From contig NZ_POAF01000014.1 in assembly GCF_003309065.1 (NCBI RefSeq), forward strand, positions 1-42,384: 42,384 bases of DNA, in the 5' to 3' direction. The stretch is from Glutamicibacter soli. GTDB lineage: Bacteria > Actinomycetota > Actinomycetes > Actinomycetales > Micrococcaceae. Each line of letters begins with the position of its first letter. Position 1 is the first letter of the stretch. Made by a program: the position numbers and the translations under genes. This document shows positions 32,698-42,384 of this stretch, piece by piece. The notes below the pieces were generated by a model. That model ran no database searches. It was not told the origin of the DNA and saw only the letters and a program-made list of their open reading frames with translations.

Positions 32698-33588
32698 ATG
32701 ACGATCACCGCAGCGGCAGACGGATCAGCCCTAGGAAACCCCGGCCCGGCAGGCTGGGCCTGGTACATCGACGAGGCGAACTGGGCCTCCGGCGGCTGGG
32801 ACCATGGAACCAACAACATGGGCGAGCTGCAGGCGGTCCTCGAACTCTTCCGCGCCACCGCCCAGTACCCGGAGCAGGAACTGAAGATCCTGTGCGACTC
32901 CCAGTACGCCATCAACTGCATCAGCAAGTGGATGCCGGGATGGAAAAAGCGCGGCTGGAAAAAGGCCGACGGCAAACCGGTGCTGAACCAGGAGATCCTC
33001 AAGGAATTGGATGCGGCGATCAAGGACCGCAAGTACACCTTTGAATGGGTCAAGGGCCACGCCGGGCATGACCTGAACGAAGCTGCCGACGACCGTGCCC
33101 GTGCCGCCGCCACCGCGCACCAGCAAGGCACTGCGCCGGACCCGGGCCCCGGTTACACCGCCGGAGCGGCATCTGCCGCGGCAGCTTCCACCGCAGCCCC
33201 TGCCGCCCCCGCTGAAGCAACCGCTCCCAAGTCCGCCCAGGATACGGCTGCCACGATCTATGAACTTGAACTGGGCTTCCTCGACCCGCAGATCCGCACC
33301 AGCTTCGCCGAGCTGAGCGATTTCCTGCATCCGGGATACCAGGAAGTCACCCGCGGTGGCGGGCTGCTGGATGTCGCCACGGTGCGCACCCAGCTCGAAG
33401 CCGGGGCGCAGCTGCCTGCCACCGGCGAGGTGCAGGTGCTCACCGCCCGCGAGGTCGACAGGGATCTGGCCCTGCTGGCCTACCGCATGAAGGTCGAGGG
33501 CTCGACGATCCTCGTGGTCTCCTCATGGTGGCAGCGCACCGAGAGCGGCTGGAAGCTGCGCTTCCGCCAGGAAACCGTCCAGCAGTAG
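32698..33588 (+). CDS. RNase HI fused to a DUF4440/NTF2-like domain
   Basis: 296 aa from the ATG at 32698, roughly twice the size of plain RNase HI. Residues 1-146 hold the RNase H core: Asp8 in ADGSALGNPG, Glu43 in NMGELQA, Asp67 in LCDSQYA, His121 and His124 in KGHAGH, and Asp131 in NEAADDRA. An Ala/Pro-rich linker spans about 147-183. Residues about 184-296 (ELELGFLDP...LSDFLHPGYQEVTRGGG...WKLRFRQETVQ) have the DUF4440/SnoaL-like pattern. The first half degrades RNA in RNA-DNA hybrids; the role of the second is unknown. A strong terminator follows. Confidence 0.85.
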   Translation: MTITAAADGSALGNPGPAGWAWYIDEANWASGGWDHGTNNMGELQAVLELFRATAQYPEQELKILCDSQYAINCISKWMPGWKKRGWKKADGKPVLNQEILKELDAAIKDRKYTFEWVKGHAGHDLNEAADDRARAAATAHQQGTAPDPGPGYTAGAASAAAASTAAPAAPAEATAPKSAQDTAATIYELELGFLDPQIRTSFAELSDFLHPGYQEVTRGGGLLDVATVRTQLEAGAQLPATGEVQVLTAREVDRDLALLAYRMKVEGSTILVVSSWWQRTESGWKLRFRQETVQQ

Positions 33589-33614
33589 CCGCAAGGCGAT
33601 GGGCATCCCGCCCC

Positions 33615-33660
33615 AAACGGCGAAGGCACGAACCCCGCACGGTTCGTGCCTTTGCCGTTT
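33615..33660. terminator. Bidirectional terminator
   Basis: Stem AAACGGC-g-AAGGCACGAACC pairs with GGTTCGTGCCTT-t-GCCGTTT around a 6-nt loop. An A-rich left arm and T-rich right arm suit both directions. It lies between convergent genes. Confidence 0.92.
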
Positions 33661-33675
33661 TGCCGGGGCGGATTG

Positions 33676-35118
33676 CTAGAAGTGCCCCGAGGAGATGTTG
33701 CCCTTTTTGTAGTTGATGCGGTTGGCCAGCCAGTTGACCGCCCAGAGCGCGACGCCAAGGGCCAGCAGCAGCCCCGCAATCTCATACTGCACCCAGTCCG
33801 CGCGCGAGCGGGCCCATGGCCCGATCAGGAAAGCGCTGGTGGCGGCGCCGAGGATCGGGATGATCGTCGGTGCGCGGAAGGAATCCTCCGGCGCCTTGTC
33901 GCGGCGCAGCACCAGTAGTGCGATATTGACCATCGTGAAGACCACCAGCAGCAACAGGGCGGTGGTGCCGCCGAGCGAGCCGACGATCCCGCTTTCGGTA
34001 TCCAGGTTCACGTAGACCACCAGCGCGATGGCCAGCAGCGTGGTGAAGATGATCGATAGCGTCGGGGTGCGACGCTTGGAATGCACCTTGCCCAGCACCT
34101 GCGGCAGCACACCCTGGCGGGCCATGCCGTAGAGCAGGCGGCTGGCCATGAGCATGTTCATCAAGGCGGTGTTGACCACGGCGAAGACCGTCAGGAACGG
34201 GAAGATCGCGTCCACCGGCAGGCCCGGGGCGCCGATGCGCACGACATCGAGCAGGATGCCCGCGTCAGGATTCTTCGGGTTCAGCAGGTCGCCGGTGGGG
34301 ATCACCATGATGATGGTGACCGCGACGAGCATGTAGATCACGGCGCAGATGCCCAGGCTGATGAGCATGATGCGCGGGAAGGTCTTGTTGGGGTTCTTGG
34401 TTTCCTCGACCAGATTCACCGAATCCTCGAAGCCGACCATCGCGAAGAACGCGATGGCGGTGCCCATGGTGACCGCTGCGAACAGGCTGCGGTCCTCGGG
34501 GGCCTCGAAGACCACCAGTCGGCTGATGTCGCCGTGGCCGCTGGCGATGGCGCCGATGCCGATGGAGATGATCACTGCCATGATGCCCAGGGAGATCACC
34601 GTGAGCACCATGTTGAACTTGACCGATTCCCCGACGCCGCGCAGGTTGATCAGGGCCAGGATCACGATGATCGCGATGGCGGCGAACATACCGGCTTCGG
34701 GTGTGGTCGGCACGCCCTCGATGAATTGGCCGAAGCCGATCAGCAGGTTCTGCCCAACCAGGGTGGCCGAGGTCGCGGCGCTGGTGATGCCGGAGCAGGC
34801 CACCGTGAAGGCCACCAGAAAGGTGACGAAATGGATGCCGAAGGCCTTGTGAATATACAAAGCAGCGCCCGCCGCGTGAGGATACTTGGTGACCAGCTCC
34901 ATGTAGCTGAAGGCGGTCAGCGTCGCAATGGCGAAGGCGATCAGGAACGGCAGCCAGGCGGCGCCGCCGACCTGTCCGGCGACCTTGCCGGTGATCGCGA
35001 AGATGCCTGCGCCGATGATGTCGCCGATGATGAGGAACATCAGGAGTTTGGGGCCGATGACCCGCTTGAGTTCGGCGGGTTGTCCGCCTGGAGTTGAGTC
35101 TTCTCGGGTTGCAGTCAT
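33676..35118 (-). CDS. APC-superfamily amino-acid permease
   Basis: 480 aa with about 12 hydrophobic segments. Helix 1 has the substrate motif GDIIGAGIFAITGKVAG, and helix 6 has FFAMVGFEDSVNLVEETKNPNKTFPR, both landmarks of APC amino-acid/polyamine transporters. GGAAAGG lies before the ATG. The protein imports or exchanges an amino acid at the cytoplasmic membrane; the specific substrate cannot be read. It is divergent from a serine-hydrolase gene across an AT-rich gap. Confidence 0.88.
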   Translation of the reverse strand: MTATREDSTPGGQPAELKRVIGPKLLMFLIIGDIIGAGIFAITGKVAGQVGGAAWLPFLIAFAIATLTAFSYMELVTKYPHAAGAALYIHKAFGIHFVTFLVAFTVACSGITSAATSATLVGQNLLIGFGQFIEGVPTTPEAGMFAAIAIIVILALINLRGVGESVKFNMVLTVISLGIMAVIISIGIGAIASGHGDISRLVVFEAPEDRSLFAAVTMGTAIAFFAMVGFEDSVNLVEETKNPNKTFPRIMLISLGICAVIYMLVAVTIIMVIPTGDLLNPKNPDAGILLDVVRIGAPGLPVDAIFPFLTVFAVVNTALMNMLMASRLLYGMARQGVLPQVLGKVHSKRRTPTLSIIFTTLLAIALVVYVNLDTESGIVGSLGGTTALLLLVVFTMVNIALLVLRRDKAPEDSFRAPTIIPILGAATSAFLIGPWARSRADWVQYEIAGLLLALGVALWAVNWLANRINYKKGNISSGHF

Positions 35119-35381
35119 AGGCGGATGAGCCTTTCCAATCTTCGATTCGAGCTGAAGAATGCGACATATTTTGTCGTCGTCTATTCAATGGGCGAAATCG
35201 ATCACTATGCTAACAGCAATAAATGCTTGTCGTTCCGGCCTTTTTCGGAGGTTATTCCTCCGTTTATTGAGAATGGCTTTTTGAGGAACTTATGGTTCAG
35301 GCGTGATTTCGCCGGAGAACGCGAATTTCCGCTGCGGCTACTAGTGTTAGTTGCAAAGAGACATGCTTTCGAAGGATTTAG
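35119..35381. other. AT-rich divergent intergenic region
   Basis: This 263-bp gap carries the promoters of the leftward permease and rightward serine hydrolase. It contains a 6-bp hairpin, CGGAGG-ttatt-CCTCCG (35246-35262), followed by TTTATTG. This could be a short terminator or attenuator. The gap is clearly more AT-rich than its neighbours. I see no credible gene in it. Confidence 0.5.
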
Positions 35382-36539
35382 ATGGAATCGGTCATAACTG
35401 ACGACTTTGCCCCGCTCGCGCAGGCGCTGCAGGACCGTGCCGCAGTGGAGGACGGCTACTCGGCGCAGCTGGCCGTGTACCACCGCGGCGCCCTGGTGTT
35501 GAGCCACAGCGTGGGGGAGCACCTTTCGGGGGATGCGCTCACCTGCGTGTTCTCCTGCACCAAAGGGCTCAGCGCACTGGTCATCGCCCTGCTGGTCCAG
35601 GACGGGCTGATCGATCCGGTCGCCCCGATCACCGACTACTGGCCCGAATTCGGCACCCACGGCAAGGGCAAACTGAGCGTCGGGGAAGTGCTCAGCCACC
35701 AGGCCGGAGTGCTGGGCGTCCCCGGCGGGGTGCCCAGTCAGGTGTTGCTGAACTCCTCGGAATATGCCAAGATCCTCGCCACCATGCCGAGCATCTGGCC
35801 GCTGGGCCAGAACATCGTGGGCTACCACGCCATCACCATGGGTGTGCTCATGGAGGAACTGGTCCGCCGGGTCACCGGCAAAGAGCTGAAAGAGGTCTTC
35901 GAGGAACGCATCCGCAAGCCCCTGGGCGTGGACGCGTATATCGGGCAGGACGACTCGCTGGAACCGCGCTACCGTGACGTGCTCCCCGCCGCCCCGGCCG
36001 AACCGGCATTCTTCGACCCCTTCTCCCCGGCAGGCCTGGCAGTCAACTCGGCCTCCGGGTTCGCGCTGGACAGCGGTCCGGTCTACAACTGGCACGAGCT
36101 GGCCAACTCCCGGCAGGTCCGCAGGCTCGGCCCGGCCTCCATGGGCGGCGTCGCCGATGCCCAGTCGCTGGCGGCCATCTACGCGGCCTCCTTCGGCCCG
36201 GTGCCCTCACTTGGCGCCGCCCGGGGGTTCCTGAGCGAGGACACCTGGTCCCGGGTATCCGCGGAGCTCGTCTACGGGCACGACCGCACCAACGGGCTGC
36301 TCCAGGCCTTTGCCCTGGGATTCATGAAGGCCACCGCCCGCAACGACTATGGTTCGATCTTCGCCTACGGCCATGACGGGGCGAACTCCTCGCTGGCCTT
36401 CGCCGATCCGGCCTACCAGCTCGGCTTCGCCTACATTCCGTCGCGCAACGAGGGCGAGAAGAGCATTTCCACGGGCGTGCAGCTCAGCCAGCTGGCGCGC
36501 CAGGTGGTTATCGGCAAAATGATGCAGGCCAAGGGCTAG
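35382..36539 (+). CDS. Serine hydrolase of the class C beta-lactamase fold
   Basis: 385 aa. The catalytic SxxK motif is SCTK (Ser58, Lys61). A YHA motif (Tyr148) occupies the second position, and GHDGAN takes the place of the KTG box. The pattern fits EstB-like esterases and LpqK-like beta-lactamase-related proteins, not true antibiotic-destroying enzymes. There is no signal peptide, so it is probably cytosolic. AAGGA lies before the ATG. An SGNH hydrolase follows after 10 nt, so both are likely in one operon of ester-cleaving enzymes. Confidence 0.85.
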   Translation: MESVITDDFAPLAQALQDRAAVEDGYSAQLAVYHRGALVLSHSVGEHLSGDALTCVFSCTKGLSALVIALLVQDGLIDPVAPITDYWPEFGTHGKGKLSVGEVLSHQAGVLGVPGGVPSQVLLNSSEYAKILATMPSIWPLGQNIVGYHAITMGVLMEELVRRVTGKELKEVFEERIRKPLGVDAYIGQDDSLEPRYRDVLPAAPAEPAFFDPFSPAGLAVNSASGFALDSGPVYNWHELANSRQVRRLGPASMGGVADAQSLAAIYAASFGPVPSLGAARGFLSEDTWSRVSAELVYGHDRTNGLLQAFALGFMKATARNDYGSIFAYGHDGANSSLAFADPAYQLGFAYIPSRNEGEKSISTGVQLSQLARQVVIGKMMQAKG

Positions 36540-36549
36540 GAGGAAGAGC

Positions 36550-37338
36550 ATGGCAAAGTTTCTGGCAATGGGGGACTCCTTCACCGAAGGCGTTGGCGAC
36601 GACGATCCGCTGCGCCCCAACCAGGTGCGCGGCTGGGCGGACCGGGTGGCCGAGGTGCTGTGCGCCCGCGGCGACTGGGAATACGCGAACCTCGCGATCC
36701 GCGGCAAGAAGATCGGGCAGGTGATCAACCAGCAGATGGACCAGGCGCTGTCCATGAAGCCCGACGTGGTCTCCCTCTACGCCGGCGGCAACGACATCCT
36801 GCGGCCCAAGGCCGACCTCGAGGCGCTGATGCGCAGCTACGACAGCATGGTCAAGCGCTTCGCCGATGCCGGGATCACCGTGCTGCTGTTCACCGGCTTC
36901 GACACCGTCGACTCGCCGCTGTTCTCCAAGACCCGCCCGCGGACCGCGATCTACAACGAAAAGGTGCGCGAGATCGCCGACCGCTACAACACGCTGGTCG
37001 CCGACTACTGGCGTTGGCGCGAATTCTCGGACGTGCGCTACTGGGCCGTGGACCGCCTGCACATGGGCACCGCCGGCCACACGCTCATGGCCGCCAAGGT
37101 GCTGGACGTGCTCGGAACCCATGGCGTCACCGAGGGCAATTGGTCCTCCGACATCGAAGTTCCGGTGCTGCCAGCGGCTGCGGTGAACGCCCGCGGTCAG
37201 AAGCTGCGCCAGGACCTCGGCTGGGCCCGGGAATACCTGGCTCCATGGGTCAAACGCCGCCTGACAGGCACTTCCTCGGGGGACAGCCTGAGCGCAAAAT
37301 ACCCGGACTACATCCGGCTGGGCGCGGAAAGCAGCTAG
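36550..37338 (+). CDS. SGNH/GDSL-family hydrolase
   Basis: 262 aa with all four blocks: GDSFTEG (Ser10), a Gly in block II around LAIRGKKIG, GGND (Asn81) and DRLHMG (Asp168, His171). This gives a complete Ser-Asp-His triad. There is no signal peptide, so it is expected to be a cytosolic esterase or lipase-like enzyme. AGGAGG lies in the 10-nt gap after the serine hydrolase gene, supporting co-transcription. The substrate is unknown. Confidence 0.88.
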   Translation: MAKFLAMGDSFTEGVGDDDPLRPNQVRGWADRVAEVLCARGDWEYANLAIRGKKIGQVINQQMDQALSMKPDVVSLYAGGNDILRPKADLEALMRSYDSMVKRFADAGITVLLFTGFDTVDSPLFSKTRPRTAIYNEKVREIADRYNTLVADYWRWREFSDVRYWAVDRLHMGTAGHTLMAAKVLDVLGTHGVTEGNWSSDIEVPVLPAAAVNARGQKLRQDLGWAREYLAPWVKRRLTGTSSGDSLSAKYPDYIRLGAESS

Positions 37339-37357
37339 CGCGCGTCATGCAGGGGCT

Positions 37358-37391
37358 CCGGGGCCGAAAGATTGTTTGCAGTTGGCCCCGG
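37358..37391 (+). terminator. GC-rich hairpin after SGNH hydrolase gene
   Basis: CCGGGGCC (37358-37365) pairs with GGCCCCGG (37384-37391) across an 18-nt loop. A promoter-like TTGCAG-16-TACCAT (37376-37403) for the gcv operon overlaps it. The two roles are hard to separate. Confidence 0.4.
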
Positions 37392-37444
37392 GGCGGGTAC
37401 CATGGGAGGTGTGTTGTGGGTCATTGGCCCGCAACCGACGCCAT

Positions 37445-37640
37445 AGAAGGATGGCGGGAGAGTCCCGTTCACACCATGGACGGGCGCCGTAGGAGCAATT
37501 CCTCCCCAGGAAACTCTCAGGCACCCGTACCGCCATCAAGAGGCAACTCTGGAAAGTAACCGGCCTGTTCCGGTTCACCGAAGGTGCAAGCAACCGGTTT
37601 GGTAGGCCGGCTGCGTAAAACTCTCAGGTTGTGCAACAGG
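37445..37640 (+). promoter_or_regulatory. Tandem glycine riboswitch
   Basis: Two glycine aptamers stand in series. The first (about 37450-37536) has GCGGGAGAGTCCC, GGGCGCCGTAGGAGCAA and AACTCTCAGGCACCC, closed by GGCGG/CCGCC. The second (about 37545-37632) repeats the pattern with CACCGAAGGTGCAAGCAACC and AAACTCTCAGGTT. They lead directly into gcvP. Glycine binding normally switches on gcv expression. Downstream, ATGGGGA (37642-37648) can pair with TCCCCAT (37686-37692), around an inner TTGGC-atgc-GCCAA hairpin. The pairing ends just before the GGAG ribosome site, so it is a possible expression platform. Confidence 0.93.
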
Positions 37641-37707
37641 GATGGGGAGGGACAGCGACCTTCCTTTGGCATGCGCCAAGACAGATCCCCATGGAGACAC
37701 CTGCACC

Positions 37708-40554
<2,847 letters not shown>

Positions 40555-40564
40555 GAACATCGCA

Positions 40565-41686
40565 ATGACTGAAACCATCACCAAGCACACCGCGCTGCAC
40601 GGCAAGCACGAAGCCCTGGGCGCGAGCTTCACCGACTTCGGCGGCTGGGACATGCCGCTGAAGTACGGTTCGGAACTGGCAGAGCACAAGGCGGTGCGCT
40701 CCACCGCGGGCCTGTTCGACCTGTCCCACATGGGCGAGGTCTGGGTTTCCGGCCCGCAGGCAGCCAGCGCGCTGAACACCGCGCTGGCCGGCAACTTCGC
40801 CCTGATGAAGGTCGGCAAGGCCAAGTACTCGCTGATCCTGAACGAAGCCGGCAAGATCATCGACGACCTGATCGTCTACCGCATGGAAGACGAAAAGTAC
40901 CTGGTGGTGCCGAACGCCGGCAACGCCCCGGTGGTCGCCGCCGAGCTGGCCAAGCGCGCCGAGGGCTTCGACGCGCAGGTGCAGGACGCTTCCGCTGATG
41001 AATCGCTGATCGCGGTCCAGGGACCGAACGCCGAGGCCATCGTGGCCAAGCTCGCCGCCGACGAGGCCGGCGCAGCTATCGTCACCGAGATGAAGTACTA
41101 CTCGGCCGCCTACACGAAGCTCGGCGGGGTGGACGCCATCCTGGCCCGCACCGGCTACACCGGCGAGGATGGCTTCGAGCTGATCATCAAGAACGCCGAC
41201 GCCGCCGGCCTGTGGGACACCATCGTGGAGATCGGCAAGGACCATGAGCTGGTTCCGTGCGGCCTGGCCGCACGCGACTCGCTGCGCCTGGAAGCCGGCA
41301 TGCCGCTGTACGGCAACGAGCTCTCGCTGGAGCGCACCCCGTTCGACGCGGGCCTCGGCGCGGTGGTCTCCTTCAAGAAGGAAGAGGACTTCGTCGGCCG
41401 CTCCGCGCTGGAGGCAGTGCGCGAGCAGACCCCTGCCCGCAAGCTGGTGGGCCTGAAGGGCCTGGGCAAGCGCGCAGGCCGCGGCGGCTACGCCATCGTC
41501 AAAGACGGCGCCGTCATCGGAGAGATCACCTCCGGTCAACCTTCGCCGACCCTGGGCTACCCGGTCGGCCTGGGCTACGTCGATGCGGCCTTCAGCGAAG
41601 TGGGCACCGAGCTGGAAGTCGACCTGCGAGGTAAGACTTTGCCATTTGTTGTCGTGGAACTGCCGTTCTACACGCGCGCCAAGTAA
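40565..41686 (+). CDS. gcvT: Aminomethyltransferase, T-protein
   Basis: 373 aa from the ATG at 40565, 10 nt after the gcvP stop; the frame continues upstream only inside gcvP. T-protein marks: FGGWDMPLKYGSELAEHKAVR, GLFDLSHMGEV, RTGYTGEDGFEL, and the C-terminal GEITSGQPSPTLGYPVGLGYV. It transfers the methylene group from aminomethyl-lipoyl-GcvH to tetrahydrofolate and releases ammonia. Confidence 0.97.
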   Translation: MTETITKHTALHGKHEALGASFTDFGGWDMPLKYGSELAEHKAVRSTAGLFDLSHMGEVWVSGPQAASALNTALAGNFALMKVGKAKYSLILNEAGKIIDDLIVYRMEDEKYLVVPNAGNAPVVAAELAKRAEGFDAQVQDASADESLIAVQGPNAEAIVAKLAADEAGAAIVTEMKYYSAAYTKLGGVDAILARTGYTGEDGFELIIKNADAAGLWDTIVEIGKDHELVPCGLAARDSLRLEAGMPLYGNELSLERTPFDAGLGAVVSFKKEEDFVGRSALEAVREQTPARKLVGLKGLGKRAGRGGYAIVKDGAVIGEITSGQPSPTLGYPVGLGYVDAAFSEVGTELEVDLRGKTLPFVVVELPFYTRAK

Positions 41687-41745
41687 CGTTAAACAAAGAG
41701 GGCATAGCCTAACGCCCCCTATTTCCCCTTGGGAGAGGAAAAATC

Positions 41746-42126
41746 GTGAGTAAAGTTCTGTCATCGTTGCGCTACTCGGCCGAGCACGAGTGGATCGACG
41801 CATCGTCCCCAGCCAAGATCGGCATCACCCAGATTGCTGCCGACGCGCTGGGCGACGTTGTCTACGTAGACCTGCCAGAGGTCGGCGACACCGTCACCGC
41901 CGGCGAGACCTGCGGCGAAGTCGAGTCCACCAAGTCGGTCTCCGACCTGTACTCGCCGGTCACCGGCACCATCGTCGAGGTCAACCAGGAAGCAGCGGAC
42001 AACCCTGCCATCCTGAACGAGGATCCATACGGCGCAGGCTGGCTGTTCACCGTCGAGGTCGAGTCCGAAGGCCCGCTGCTTTCCGCAGCCGACTACGCAA
42101 GCGCGAACGGTGGAAACGTCGAGTAA
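41746..42126 (+). CDS. gcvH: Glycine cleavage H-protein
   Basis: 126 aa from GTG 41746, with GGGAGAGG upstream. The lipoyl domain is intact: [28 protein letters not shown], and the lipoylated Lys63 in [16 protein letters not shown], followed by [15 protein letters not shown]. It shuttles the aminomethyl group between the P, T and L proteins. The glyA start overlaps its stop (TAATG). Confidence 0.97.
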   Translation: MSKVLSSLRYSAEHEWIDASSPAKIGITQIAADALGDVVYVDLPEVGDTVTAGETCGEVESTKSVSDLYSPVTGTIVEVNQEAADNPAILNEDPYGAGWLFTVEVESEGPLLSAADYASANGGNVE

Positions 42127-42384
42127 TGAGCAACAAGACTTATGAATCACTGGCACCGGCATCGCTGACCCAGTCCCTGGCCGAGCTGGATCCAGAGGTC
42201 GCGCAGCGTATCGATGCCGAGCTGGCCCGCCAGCAGCGCGGCCTGGAAATGATCGCCTCGGAAAACCACACGGCCCAGGCCGTGATGCAGGCGCAGGGTT
42301 CGGTGCTGACCAACAAGTACGCCGAGGGCTACCCGGGCCGCCGCTACTACGGCGGCTGCGAAGAGGTCGACGTCATCGAGACCC
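42126..42384 (+). CDS. glyA: Serine hydroxymethyltransferase (3' end outside window)
   Basis: The ATG at 42126 shares one base with the gcvH stop. The 86 codons visible include [38 protein letters not shown] and [22 protein letters not shown], which are unmistakable for the GlyA N-terminus. It interconverts serine and glycine with tetrahydrofolate, using methylene-THF made by the glycine cleavage system. The PLP lysine lies beyond the window. Confidence 0.95.
   Translation, partial: MSNKTYESLAPASLTQSLAELDPEVAQRIDAELARQQRGLEMIASENHTAQAVMQAQGSVLTNKYAEGYPGRRYYGGCEEVDVIET

Noticed and set aside
35125-35397. 90-aa rightward frame between the permease and serine hydrolase genes
   Set aside because: It spans a divergent promoter region, has no ribosome site or recognisable domain, and overlaps the serine-hydrolase start.

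Overview
The window looks like chromosome from a high-GC actinobacterium, most likely a member of the Micrococcaceae (Arthrobacter/Glutamicibacter-like). The pointers are GC-rich coding with strong third-position GC, an LAxTG surface-protein sorting motif, a DtxR/IdeR-type iron box, several start codons that look leaderless, and a tandem glycine riboswitch in front of gcvP-gcvT-gcvH-glyA. The genus is inferred from gene content and protein character, not from a database search.

Layout. 1-3.3 kb is visibly more AT-rich than the rest. It holds the 3' part of a repeat-rich, sortase-anchored surface protein, then a coupled DUF5819-HTTM membrane pair, each followed by a strong terminator. 3.3-6.1 kb carries a leftward aldehyde dehydrogenase (SSADH-like) and a leftward aldo/keto reductase. 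6.1-6.6 kb has no gene but contains several strong hairpins, next to a 40-aa conserved small protein. 6.9-10.2 kb is an alpha/beta hydrolase overlapping the helicase gene hrpB. 10.3-13.3 kb has a leftward acyl-CoA dehydrogenase with its TetR regulator, then a DoxX-like membrane protein and a small helical-repeat protein on the other strand. 13.4-18.9 kb has an MFS drug exporter, a PhzF-like protein, a secreted AMIN-like protein, an MscS channel, a YqaJ-type nuclease and a small thioredoxin. 19.0-21.1 kb is a MacB/FtsX-type ABC pair.

21.2-27.2 kb is the most distinctive part, a ferric-siderophore uptake locus. An iron box precedes a lipoprotein receptor. A metallo-beta-lactamase-fold gene then lies on the opposite strand, tightly wedged in. 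Two FecCD permeases follow, and then one polypeptide that fuses the FecE-type ATPase to a siderophore-interacting flavin reductase (SIP). Import and cytoplasmic iron release are thus encoded in one chain, and the locus looks like a non-contiguous operon.

27.3-32.3 kb has two MarR-regulated modules. One is a multidrug-type ABC exporter. The other is an FMN-dependent NAD(P)H reductase plus a glutathionyl-hydroquinone-reductase-like enzyme, probably for quinone/thiol stress; its MarR protein has a cysteine-containing tail. 32.3-37.3 kb has a small lipoprotein, an RNase HI fused to a DUF4440-like domain, an APC amino-acid permease, a class C beta-lactamase-fold serine hydrolase and an SGNH hydrolase. 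37.4 kb to the end is the glycine cleavage operon under a tandem glycine riboswitch, ending in a truncated glyA.
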